The notes below the pieces were generated by a model. That model had not been told where the DNA came from and ran no database searches. It saw nothing but the letters and a program-made list of their open reading frames with translations. From NCBI GenBank assembly GCA_018902385.1, contig JABSSW010000005.1, positions 992,001 through 1,056,000 on the forward strand: a DNA stretch of 64,000 nucleotides. Direction: 5' to 3'. Below, piece by piece: positions 55,673-64,000 of this stretch. A program made the translations under genes and the position numbers. Source of the stretch: Physcia stellaris (lineage: Eukaryota > Ascomycota > Lecanoromycetes > Caliciales > Physciaceae). The number at the start of each line of letters is the position of its first letter. Positions within the stretch are counted from its first letter, which is position 1.

Positions 55673-56199
55673 CCCACCCACCCACCCAGGAAGTGAAGGC
55701 CCACCCACCCACCCCGGGGATTGTTCTTTAACATTGATGCTTGCGCGATGCAGAATGTGGTTGGGTTGAGATTGGTCATGGTCCAACTCAATTCCCCAAG
55801 TCGTGAATCCATCCTCACCACCTGCCTCCACCCTTGTTATCGCACCTGCCGTCGCGCCACCACCACCACCACCCTTCCACGCCACATCCACGAGGACTCC
55901 CGAAGCTAAACCCAGATAGCCAGATCATCTCGAACAATGTACATCCAGGCAAGAGCACCGACAACCTCACCAAAAGAAGAGACACCCAGAAAGCCAGAAT
56001 ACGACACATCCACGTTCACAAAATTCTGAAGAGGCCAATCGTCAGGAATTTCCATTGATCTGTCGGAGACAGTTGTTCGTACCTCACATCCTCTCTCCGC
56101 CAGATATCCGCCCACCTCCCCCGGAACCCAGCCGGGCTCAAATGAGCGAGATTCGCAGGCTCATCGTCGCTCATTTGAGCCCCCTCCAAAGCCGTCCGG

Positions 56200-56239
<40 letters not shown>

Positions 56240-56248
56240 TCCCGGATC
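55673..56248 (+). mobile_element. Hairpin/poly-T element, copy 2
   Basis: Paired C-rich tracts (55673-55687 and 55700-55714, 12-bp spacer with GGAAGTGAAGG) are followed by CATCCACGAGGACTCCCGA, AGGCAAGAGCACCGACAACC, ATTCTGAAGAGGCCAATCGT and CGGAACCCAGCC. Then comes the perfect 16-bp hairpin (56134-56149 with 56167-56182) and 33 T (56204-56236) followed by AAGTCCCGGATC. The hairpin arms are identical to those of copy 1 while the rest has diverged, so the arms appear constrained or recently exchanged. Confidence 0.65.
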
Positions 56249-56799
56249 TTCACATGCCTGCTTTACTCTCGCTCCTTCATCGAATTGATCGCTATTAGTG
56301 CTGGAGTGGATGTTGGTGTCGGCGTTCGGGCTTTTGGAGTGGGCTTGGTTCTCAAATCTTCCCGACCGAGGATTCTTCCCCTCTCCCAATTACACCCCCA
56401 TCGATGCATCAACCACAAACATCCGAGTTGTCTCAGCTCATAAGTGTGAGGTTACCCTTATCTTACAGTACTGTCTTCTGCTAATGGCACACGTGGACAG
56501 CCTGAAACACCTCGTCGATTGTGCATACGGCTCCCCACATCCATCTCCTCTACATCCTACGCTCCGACAACAGTACGATGATCTTTCTGTGTCCTAGCCT
56601 TCCTATAACCTTTCAACCATTCATTAGGACTCTCCATCGCCCCTACACCCTGCACTCCAAGCAAAGCGGCCTACCTTTCTCTCTTCTACTTTCGGCCTGC
56701 CTACAAACCTTTCCCACCAACTACACCGATCACAATCGGGCGGGGGGAATTCCGGATGCATTCATACCTTCTAAATATCCTTTGCCTCGACCGGTCCTG

Positions 56800-58880
56800 T
56801 GCTCTGGGTCACTCGATCTCATTTGGACGTCTGCTTCCTGGGAAGAGTGAAAAGCAAGGATGGGCATTTGTCTAAGAGGGTGACATGCTCGAGGAGAATG
56901 AAGAACACTCAGTGCTCTAGGTCACTCGGTTTCAAATGGCATCCGCTTCCTGGGAACAGTGAAAAGGATGCGCGTTGGTCTAGGATTGGATCATATTCGA
57001 GGGGAATGAAGGACACACTTTGCTCTGAGCCACTCGATCTCAATTGGGCATTCTCCTTGTGGAACAGTCAAAAGCAGGTACAGATTTGCACTGGTCTAAG
57101 AGGTTAACATAGTCGAGGATACTGAAGCAGGGGCAACAAGGTTATCGCTATTCACTTCCTTAGGATCTCCACCGCACCCCAGACTTCGGGTCACTTGATC
57201 TCAGTTGGACGCTCGGCTTGGTCTAGGAGGGCAACATACTCGAGAATAATGAAGTAGGGGCAACAACGTTCTCGCTATTCACTCCCTCTACCGCGCCCTA
57301 CGCTCCAGGCCCTCAATCTCAACTAAATGTCCGCCTTGGAAGAGTCAAAGCAGGTGGATGCGCATTCGTGCAAGAGGGCAACAAACTCGAGGACACTGAG
57401 GTAGGGGTACCAAGGCTCTCGCTATCCACCTCCTCCACCGCACCATACGCTCCAGGCCACTCCAACTCACCCGCTTTGGAAGAGTCAAAGGTAGATACAT
57501 GGGCATTAGTCGAAGAGGGTAACATAATCGAGAAGAAGGAAGAATACCCTGTGCTCTGAGTCACTCGATCTCAATTGGACGTCCACTTTGGAAGAGTCAA
57601 AAGAAGGTGGATGCGCATTGGTCTAGGTGGGCAACATACTCGAGGATAATGATGTATGAGCAACAAGGTTCTCGTTATTCGCTTCCTCCACCGCATTACG
57701 CACCAGCCCCTCGATTTCAATTGGATGTCCACTTTGAAAGACCTAAAAGCGGGGAGATGCGCATTGTTTTAGGAGGGCAATATACTCGAGGATAATCAAG
57801 TAGGAGAACACGTTTCTCGTCGTTCAATACCCCCACCGCTCACTGCGCTCTAGGCCACTCGATCTCGCTTGGAACGTTGGACACGTACTTTTTCATCAAG
57901 AGAGGGATCAATAGCAGCGACCGGCGCACAGCAGTTAAGGAGGGCAAGATATTCGGGCGGAAAAAGGATGGGCAAAACAGGTCTCGCTATCTCTGTCTTC
58001 GCCGTCTCTTACCTGCCTTCGCGGGCTATCCTCCGTCCCCCAACTTCTGTCTCCATCCGACTCTGCAGTCAAGCCCGCCCGTCCTCACCTGGATACCTAC
58101 TTCTGTGAAGGAGTCAAGAGCAGAGGAGGACTGGCTAGAGGCAACATACATTTGGACACATGAAGGGCAACAACGATTCCGCTATCCTCTGTTTCCATTG
58201 TACTGCCTCTACTGTACCTTGGGCTTCAGACCACTCAATCTCACTTCGAGACCTATCTATGTCTCTCAATGAGTCAATAACGACAGGGCACGGGGTATGG
58301 AAATATTATAATCGCGGGCATAGGAAGGAAGGACGACAAAGTTCTAGCCCTACTCGGCCTCTCGATTTTCCTCTGCCTCAAGCGGCTATCCCCTGCCTCC
58401 GCCGGCTACTTCGTGGTCTGGTGTCGTGCTATCTGCCCTTGATGTGTTGTCACTGGCCTACCCATTGTGACAGAACGCCTACCCGTTTTTGGTACAAAGC
58501 ATATGAAGCCGTCATCAAGATGACTCCATCTTCTGATTTCGTCAAAAGTCGGGTGAGAGCAGATCTGTCCCTGTAGCATGAAAGTTAGCACCACTTACTA
58601 CCAGACCATGGCATACTCTGCCTACACCTCTTCTGCGCTCAAGGCCACTCGATCTCAATTTGACATAGTCAAGAGCAGTTATATATGGACGGTGATTGGA
58701 AACCACCATACCTGTCATGAGGAGCATAATGGCTTCTTCGAAAGAGTCAAGAGGAGGTACTGATGCCGACAAGAGGATCTATACAATCGCGGAGACGAAA
58801 CGGTGCCATTTCAATGCGCCTTACCTCCAAAAGTCCTGCGCTCTGGGTCTGTCGATCTCACTTGGATCGTTGCATACCTA
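56800..58880. repeat. ~105-160-bp tandem array
   Basis: About eleven units carry CACTCGATCTCAATTGGACG or a variant (56813, 56925, 57028, 57187, 57313, 57562, 57711, 57857, 58224, 58637, 58852) followed by GAAGAGTCAAAAGCAGGTGG, GCGCATTGGTCTAGGAGGGC and AACATACTCGAGGATAATGA. Unit length and content become irregular after 57900. No coding frame is kept across units. Confidence 0.75.
58480..58615 (-). repeat. Dispersed ~150-bp family, copy 7
   Basis: ACCCGTTTTTGGTACAAAGC, CTCCATCTTCTGATTTCGTC, AAAAGTCGGGTGAGAGCAG and TTACTACCAGACCATGGCAT are in family order, inserted in the tandem array. Confidence 0.68.
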
Positions 58881-59264
58881 CCTCTTCGATAGATGTAAGA
58901 GCAGGTCCGATGCACAATGGCCAAAGTACAAGCTCAGACACAACTGTCACAGGGTCATACATCATTCAAAGGGAGCAATCGAATCTGGGAAGACAAATGG
59001 GAAGCAAAGCACCCGGGCGCATGCGTTGTGCACAAATCTCGAGCTACATTATCCAGTACTGTCGTGATTGATTTGTCGGCATTAGTCACAGAAGGCGCAA
59101 TTAGATTGCGCCGGACATTATTTGCAGTCGGATACTGCCGACAGCTTTCAGGTTAATACAAAGTGTCCACAGTACAAGGGATCAAGGAAGGTCGGCTTAC
59201 GGCGGAGCAAGAGCAGCAGGCCAATAGAACACTCCTATAGCTGTCGGGTTTTCAATAGAGATTG

Positions 59265-59645
59265 TCATTGAGGTCCGGTCGCAGATCGATCCACACTAGG
59301 TAAGACGGTAATACTTATGGTGGCATGAAGGGAGGCAACGTGACTTCTGCTACAAACAATACATAAGGGACAAAGCAAGAAGCAACGGTGTCTTCGTCTA
59401 ATTTTCCCCAATAGCTCCCCTGCCCTCTTCCCCCGAGCCTCCGAGCCCACGCCATTGGTGCCCTTGTTTGGCGGGTGATCCGCCCATTCAGTACGTGGTG
59501 ACCACCCCGGATCATCCTTAACACTTTCGCTGAGACCTTTGGTTGATTCGAGCCATGACTGGGATTGTTCCCGATTTATAATCTCGCTTGCCACATGCCG
59601 GTTGATCAACTCTTCCGTTTCTTCATCTACAGCTTTACGAGCCAT
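59265..59645 (-). pseudogene. Open frame related to 60751-61059
   Basis: A minus frame of about 126 codons starts at ATG 59645 (MARKAVDEETEELINRHVAS). Another frame at 59524-59315 reads MIRGGHHVLNGRIT, equal in pattern to VIRGDHHVMDGRIT at 60810-60760. So an exon is shared between the two places, in different frames. Family unknown. Confidence 0.35.
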
Positions 59646-59649
59646 AATC

Positions 59650-60430
59650 CGCTTTGACGCCTTCCACGCAATATCCTAAATACTCCGGATTTGTCCCTCC
59701 TTCCACACAATATCCTGGATACTTCGGATCTGTGCTAACAGCGGCACTTCAAGGAGCTTCGAGATGGGTATCGGTGTTTGGTTTCTGAACGCAGGGTGGT
59801 CCATCGGCACGTGGAGCGCGGAGAATCTCTGACGGCAATGTATCGATTTGTCACCAACACAGCTTATTTTGACGCCTTCCACCCAATATTCCGGATACTG
59901 CCGATCTGTGTTAACAGCGGCATTTCAAGGAGCTTCGAGATGGATATCGGTGTTTAGTTTCTGAACATAGGGTGGTCCATCGGCATGGAGAGTGCTGAGA
60001 ATCTTTGGCGGCTATGTATCACTTTGTCACCGCTTTATTTTGACGCCTTCCCCATGGGATTTTGGATACTTGGGATATGTGCTAACAGCGACATTTCAAG
60101 GAGCTTCGAGATGGGTATCGGTGTTTGGTTTCTGAACATAGGATGGTCCATCGGCACGCGCAGCGCTGAGAATCTGGGACCGCCTCGTATCAATCTGTCA
60201 TCGTCGCAGCTTATTTTAACGCCTCCCACAATATATCCCGGATACTTTGGATCCGTCCCTCCATCCACACAATACTCTGGATACTTCGGTTCCGTGCTAA
60301 CGGCGGCGATTCAAGGAGCTTCGAGATGGGTATCGGTGTTTGGTTTTTCGTCGACACCATAAGCTATGAAGTAGTCTGCCGCACGACGAAGATCTGCAAG
60401 TGTCACATCCTTGAGTCCAGATGATCTAGG
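59650..60430 (-). pseudogene. MYND-family C-terminal pieces, three to four tandem copies
   Basis: The minus strand carries DVTLADLRRAADYFIAYG at about 60415-60360, then DPKYPGYIVGGVKISCDDDR, GGPRFSALRVP and MDHPMFRNQTPIPISKLLE at 60268-60090. Near copies of the second part follow at 60040-59900 and 59882-59700. In the family as I remember it, V+GV+I.CD.D and DHP+F....+.IS lie after the DYF segment, so the order is right. Tandem period is about 190 bp. Only the C-terminal part is present. Confidence 0.65.
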
Positions 60431-60750
60431 CTGATGCCTTCGCTACGAGTGACGACTATCGGGCCTCTCCACTCGTGACGGTGCTGGTCTTTTGTTGTCT
60501 CTTGATCCCAACATATGACGTGTCAGTCTTAATCGACAATGTCTTGTAAATCAATGTCGCCCTTGCTTCCGCGGCGATGGGTACATGGTAAGCGGCCTAA
60601 ATAGACCCCGCCCCGGGCTGAAGGTGGTGGTGGTAATAGTGACTAGGGACAAATGCTGCTTAGCCGACGTCATATTCCTATGCTTCGTGCCAGGGACGGG
60701 TCCGCGTCTTATCACCTAAGTTGGAGTCTCTCAAAGTATCACTGCAGACC

Positions 60751-61059
60751 TCACTGATGTAATTGTACCAACGTTATCCGCCCATCCATAACGTGGTGAT
60801 CACCTCGGATCACCGGGTAGGAGTCGCGGCGATTGGTGTATGGCAGGCGGCCTGAGTAGACCTCGTCTCGAATTGTCTTTTGCGGCTGTGACTGATTTTG
60901 CTGCTGCTGTGATTGCTGCTGCAGTGGCCGCGCCGGTGGTGGCGGTACAGATTCGAGTTGTGCATGTCGCTCGCGATGGGGATGACTAATCGCTGAATAT
61001 GCAGGTAAGCATCCGGTTGTGCCGAGGCTCATCGCAATACGAGAGTACCGATCCAACAT
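60751..61059 (-). CDS. Open frame, 102 aa, Gln/Pro-rich middle, unknown
   Basis: A true ATG at 61059 starts MLDRYSRIAMSLGTTGCLPA. Residues 38-62 are Pro then Gln rich, and DEVYSGRLPYTNRR and VIRGDHHVMDGRIT follow. The last two segments recur at 60590-60640 and 59470-59520 in worn form, so this is a member of a local repeated gene. No domain is recognised. The frame could be a 5' exon. Confidence 0.3.
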   Translation of the reverse strand: MLDRYSRIAMSLGTTGCLPAYSAISHPHRERHAQLESVPPPPARPLQQQSQQQQNQSQPQKTIRDEVYSGRLPYTNRRDSYPVIRGDHHVMDGRITLVQLHQ

Positions 61060-61204
61060 GAAGTACTCTCATAAGTATTGTTCTCAAGGGAGTGCGCTCA
61101 ATACAGATCCTTTGCACAACAATTTTCGACAACAAAGCCACAGAGACCAGAAGCCGGAAGCCCGAGAGTGGATGTCACGGCTGTAGAACAGAGTGCGCAG
61201 ATAT

Positions 61205-61591
61205 ATGGGCTTCTTCAAGGAGTTTCAAGTTCTCGCTGTTCTGAACACAGAATGGGGTCTATTGAAGAACAATAGCAGACCAGGACGACAAATGTTGATC
61301 GATGCATTACCACCATCGATCGAGGAGGTTCATTTAGTTTCGGGAATAGACTCTACTATAGACGTTTTTGTGGATGTCTTACAACATTTGATAGTCTCAA
61401 AATCAAGCATTCTAACTACCAGAGTGCGTATTACGCACTTACAACTTTCAGCAATCGACCTCGAAAGCACGTCACAGACTTCGCACTATCCACAGTCACT
61501 CATATCGAAGTCTCAATTCTTGGCTACAGAATTATCACAACCGGAAACGTGCGACGGTATTTCACGACTATCGATGAGGCAGCAACGATAA
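61205..61591 (+). CDS. F-box/LRR-like protein fragment
   Basis: From ATG 61205 the frame (MGFFKEFQVLAVLNTEWGLL) continues with MLIDALPPSIEEVHLVSG, VDVLQHLIVSK and ITHLQLSAIDL. The order 'F..L..L...W.LL', 'ALPPS+EE+HL' and '+.HL.LSA+DL' is what I know from the leucine-rich part of fungal F-box proteins, which choose targets for SCF ubiquitin ligases. The F-box itself is not seen upstream, and the open frame extends slightly 5' of the ATG, so this is at best the C-terminal exon. It is single copy here. Confidence 0.4.
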   Translation: MGFFKEFQVLAVLNTEWGLLKNNSRPGRQMLIDALPPSIEEVHLVSGIDSTIDVFVDVLQHLIVSKSSILTTRVRITHLQLSAIDLESTSQTSHYPQSLISKSQFLATELSQPETCDGISRLSMRQQR

Positions 61592-61857
61592 ATGGATAGA
61601 CATTCCCGCTCGGGCGATGTGATGGGATTGGAAGGATTTGGACTGGCATATATGCTTAAGCGTTAGTGACGGGTGTGTTGAGGACGTGGAGCAGACAAAT
61701 CAGCGACGACCGGCTTCTCTATGGATCAGCATGAGGATTGGTGGTTAGACAATCGGGAATGCCGGTAATTTTCAGCCGCAGGCTTCCGAGCGTGACGTTC
61801 CCGGATATGCTCACAAGAAGTTGATTGATAGGGGGCGTATATGAGAGACACTATGCT

Positions 61858-62049
61858 TCAAGATGATGGTGCTGTTACAGAGATGGACGAATAATTGGGT
61901 GTAAGCCTGAGAGAGTCTCTAGATGGCCTAATAACGGACTGCATGCGAGCATCCATAACATCCTCCAAATGCAATTTTTTGGTGTACAATGTCTCCTGAT
62001 CATCTCTTAATACCCTTGACATGTGTAGCAGCTTTTCCCTGGCCGTCAT
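61858..62049 (-). CDS. Short open frame, 63 aa, unknown
   Basis: ATG 62049 starts MTAREKLLHMSRVLRDDQET, followed by LYTKKLHLEDVMDARMQS and a Ser-rich tail. The amphipathic, charged make-up looks coding. The same frame is open upstream for a few codons without ATG. Neighbouring exons are not found. Family unknown. Confidence 0.3.
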   Translation of the reverse strand: MTAREKLLHMSRVLRDDQETLYTKKLHLEDVMDARMQSVIRPSRDSLRLTPNYSSISVTAPSS

Positions 62050-62879
62050 TGATCGTTGATAAGGTAACTGGCGTGTTTGCTATTGGACTCCATCACCCAC
62101 TCATCCCAGCCACAATCACGGTTACTCGTCTTTGGAAACCCCAACGTGATCTGATATGAATGTCGTTCTAAGTTGGCCGTATTCCCGAACTCGGGCTATC
62201 GTTGTTTCATTCGGTTTGGGTGGATGGTTGTGATCACTCTTTTGCTGGGGCCGAGTGACTCAAAGTCGAAAAATCGACCACTTTTATTCCCTGAAATCGA
62301 CATCCCATTACACAATAGCCATCCTAGCGACACCGAATCTGAAGTTTGTAGGTCTGTTGATATCCTGCTTGTGATGTTGCAGAAGGTCGTCTGTCCATGT
62401 GTCTGCTCCACTCCGACAACGCATCATATCCGAGAATATCACCCATCTTGAATAGACCATTCTTATCGCAGAAGCACCCTTCTCTTGCCCCAACCTGTGT
62501 TCTACGTCCAAATCTTGTGGTATGCCCGAGTCGGAGTCTCCCCAATGTACCACCGCCAAACTCATCGCCGACAACGTGCCAACGTCCTATCCCATCCTGT
62601 TCCTGTCGGTCGTCTGGATAAGCTTCGACGGCGGACGCACCCGGGAAGCTAATTGTTCGGATTCCGAGTGTTGTTTGTTGAAATGCGCGGGTGTTGCTAG
62701 ACGACTAATGCACGGTCGCATATCGTTGGTTGGACGATTACCGAACCAACGAGCTGTTAGCCTCACTACTAGTATGACCACGGAGGTGTGCTCGTACCTT
62801 GTATGCGTGCATCCCTGGATCTTGAATGTCTTCACTCCACCCAGCATAACGGCACCCAACCCGTCCATCACGCGATGAC

Positions 62880-63960
62880 TTCCAACGGACACTGTGTGCT
62901 TTCCACGATGTCACAGCCTCATCTGTCGCGCTATCTTTACCCCGTGCAGTGTAGGAGTCGACTGGTATTGGCTTATTGTCGTGTTGGGTAGGCCTATGGC
63001 ATGTAACCAGTATCTCCATCTTCCGGCGCCTCAACCTTATCTTCTGTTACTCCGTTGTAAATTTTCCATTGCCACAATTTTGCTCGTAGTACTCTCTCGT
63101 GTAATCATGGATATGTGGAATGAGTGCGGCCGCTGGTGTTTGGGCGTGTTGAGCTGGCGGTGAGGGTAGGAATGTTGATGGGTATTCCATGGAGCAAGGC
63201 AGCCTGGCAGTCTCGCAGTACATCGAAAGGCGATAAGGCTTATGGCAAGCACCGGAATATGTAAGGGAAGATGCAGAGTCGAATCCGTCTAAATGGATCA
63301 AGGCGCTCAGTAGCCCACCAACAGGTGCTGCGACGAGGTCGAGGTCCAGGGACATGAGGTCATTCCCCACCTGCTTCCTCTTGTCATCTCCGATTTCCAT
63401 TGCTTTGTGCAATCTCGTTCATCTCTATTACCTGTCCACCTGGGTAATCATGCCACGACCTCATCTATCGCGTTAATTTTCCCCGGGTGTAGGAGTCGAC
63501 TGGCGTTGGGTCGATGGTTGTTGGTCTATGGCGTGTACCCGGTATATCCATCTTCTGGCGCCTCAACCTTCTCTTCCATTGATCCTTGGTATTTGGTCCA
63601 TCATCATACATTCTGCCCATAGTCCTCTCTCGTGTAATTCTAGCTGTGGAGTGGGTGCGGTCGTTGCTCTTTGGGTGTGGTGGTTAGGTGTGGCGGTGAG
63701 TACAGGAATGTCGAGCATCGGCGACACACAGCGGCGATACGACGAGATACTCTGAGGTCCATAACAGTCTCAGACTCCTGTCTGTCAATTTCCGATCGTG
63801 AAAGGATGTATATTCTCCCAAGTTCGGAGCAATCTTGATGGGCATCCCATGGAGTGGGTCAGGCTGGCATTCTAGCAGTAAGTCGAAAGGCGATAGAGAC
63901 TTGCGACAGAGACAAGAATATCGTCTTGTCATCTCCGATTCCATTGTGTTGTGCAGTTTC
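62880..63960. repeat. Two ~560-bp direct repeats
   Basis: TGTAGGAGTCGACTGG, ATCCATCTTCTGGCGCCTCA, CTCTCTCGTGTAAT and CGAAAGGCGATA occur in the same order at about 62950-63240 and 63490-63895. The second copy is longer around 63690-63830. Frames on the minus strand are open but unrecognised. Confidence 0.68.
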
Positions 63961-63968
63961 ATTGAGTA

Positions 63969-64000
63969 AGATCCGGGACTTAAAAAAAAAAAAAAAAAAA
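63969..64000 (-). mobile_element. Hairpin/poly-T element, copy 3, cut by window end
   Basis: AGATCCGGGACTT followed by 19 A up to the last base is the reverse complement of the T-tract end of copy 2 (T run then AAGTCCCGGATC). The rest of the element should lie beyond the window. Confidence 0.6.

Noticed and set aside
60955-61060. Possible full gene start for the MYND C-terminal pieces
   Set aside because: The frame at 60751-61059 is close by and on the same strand, but nothing links it in phase to 60430, and it lacks a zinc finger.
1-64000. Reverse transcriptase, integrase, capsid or transposase genes
   Set aside because: I looked for the usual catalytic motifs in the longer frames and saw none, so no autonomous element is claimed.

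Overview
The window looks like a repeat-rich, gene-poor stretch of a filamentous or dimorphic fungal chromosome, most likely a basidiomycete. The reasons are short GT-AG introns of 44-112 nt with CTRAY branch sites, roughly even base composition, a TTAGGG-type G-rich satellite, and many pieces of the MYND zinc-finger family and its C-terminal domain that I know mainly from basidiomycete genomes. No rRNA, tRNA, CRISPR or bacterial-type operon is visible. No reading frame from a true ATG exceeds about 220 codons, and most long open frames are antisense or low-complexity shadows.

Most of the 64 kb is a mosaic of short-period arrays. Five arrays (about 1-760, 6600-8360, 18835-21715, 29840-30215, 36890-38050) are built on a G-rich unit with TTAGGGTGGGGGTTTG and the palindrome CGTACATTGTACG. 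Between them lie arrays of 90-280 bp units whose minus or plus strand keeps protein-like frames: satellites A and B (2430-5830), a 180-bp unit (8400-10260), exon modules (12000-16400), a 280-bp unit (17230-18230), PC4 fragments (27560-27750, 32655-33095, 33490-33610, 10500-10615), a 110-bp unit (33610-34900), lysine-rich exons (43600-44420), a GCGGGCCGC unit (45850-47770), MYND pieces (16690-17080, 25760-26420, 50790-52910, 59650-60430) and an approximately 120-bp unit (56800-58880). Fragments with retained introns point to copying at the DNA level.

Dispersed elements sit on top of this: a ~350-bp family with a TATA box in a 14-bp palindrome (eight recognisable copies), a ~150-bp family (seven copies), a 340-bp family (two copies), a hairpin plus ~30-T element (two full copies and one cut by the window end), a 651-bp element with long terminal inverted repeats (41902-42552), and a C-rich, quadruplex-capable module at seven loci, usually paired.

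The best candidates for living host genes are a two-exon small protein gene at 30611-31100, a Q/P-rich two-or-more-exon gene on the minus strand at 38110-38660, a Q/H-rich frame at 39669-40280 with an intron just upstream, a Ser-rich frame at 14647-15036, and an F-box/LRR-like frame at 61205-61591. The AT-richer stretch 38050-43600 looks closest to ordinary single-copy fungal DNA. The genes do not form an obvious pathway; the coherent story is amplification and decay of gene fragments in a subtelomere- or centromere-like compartment.
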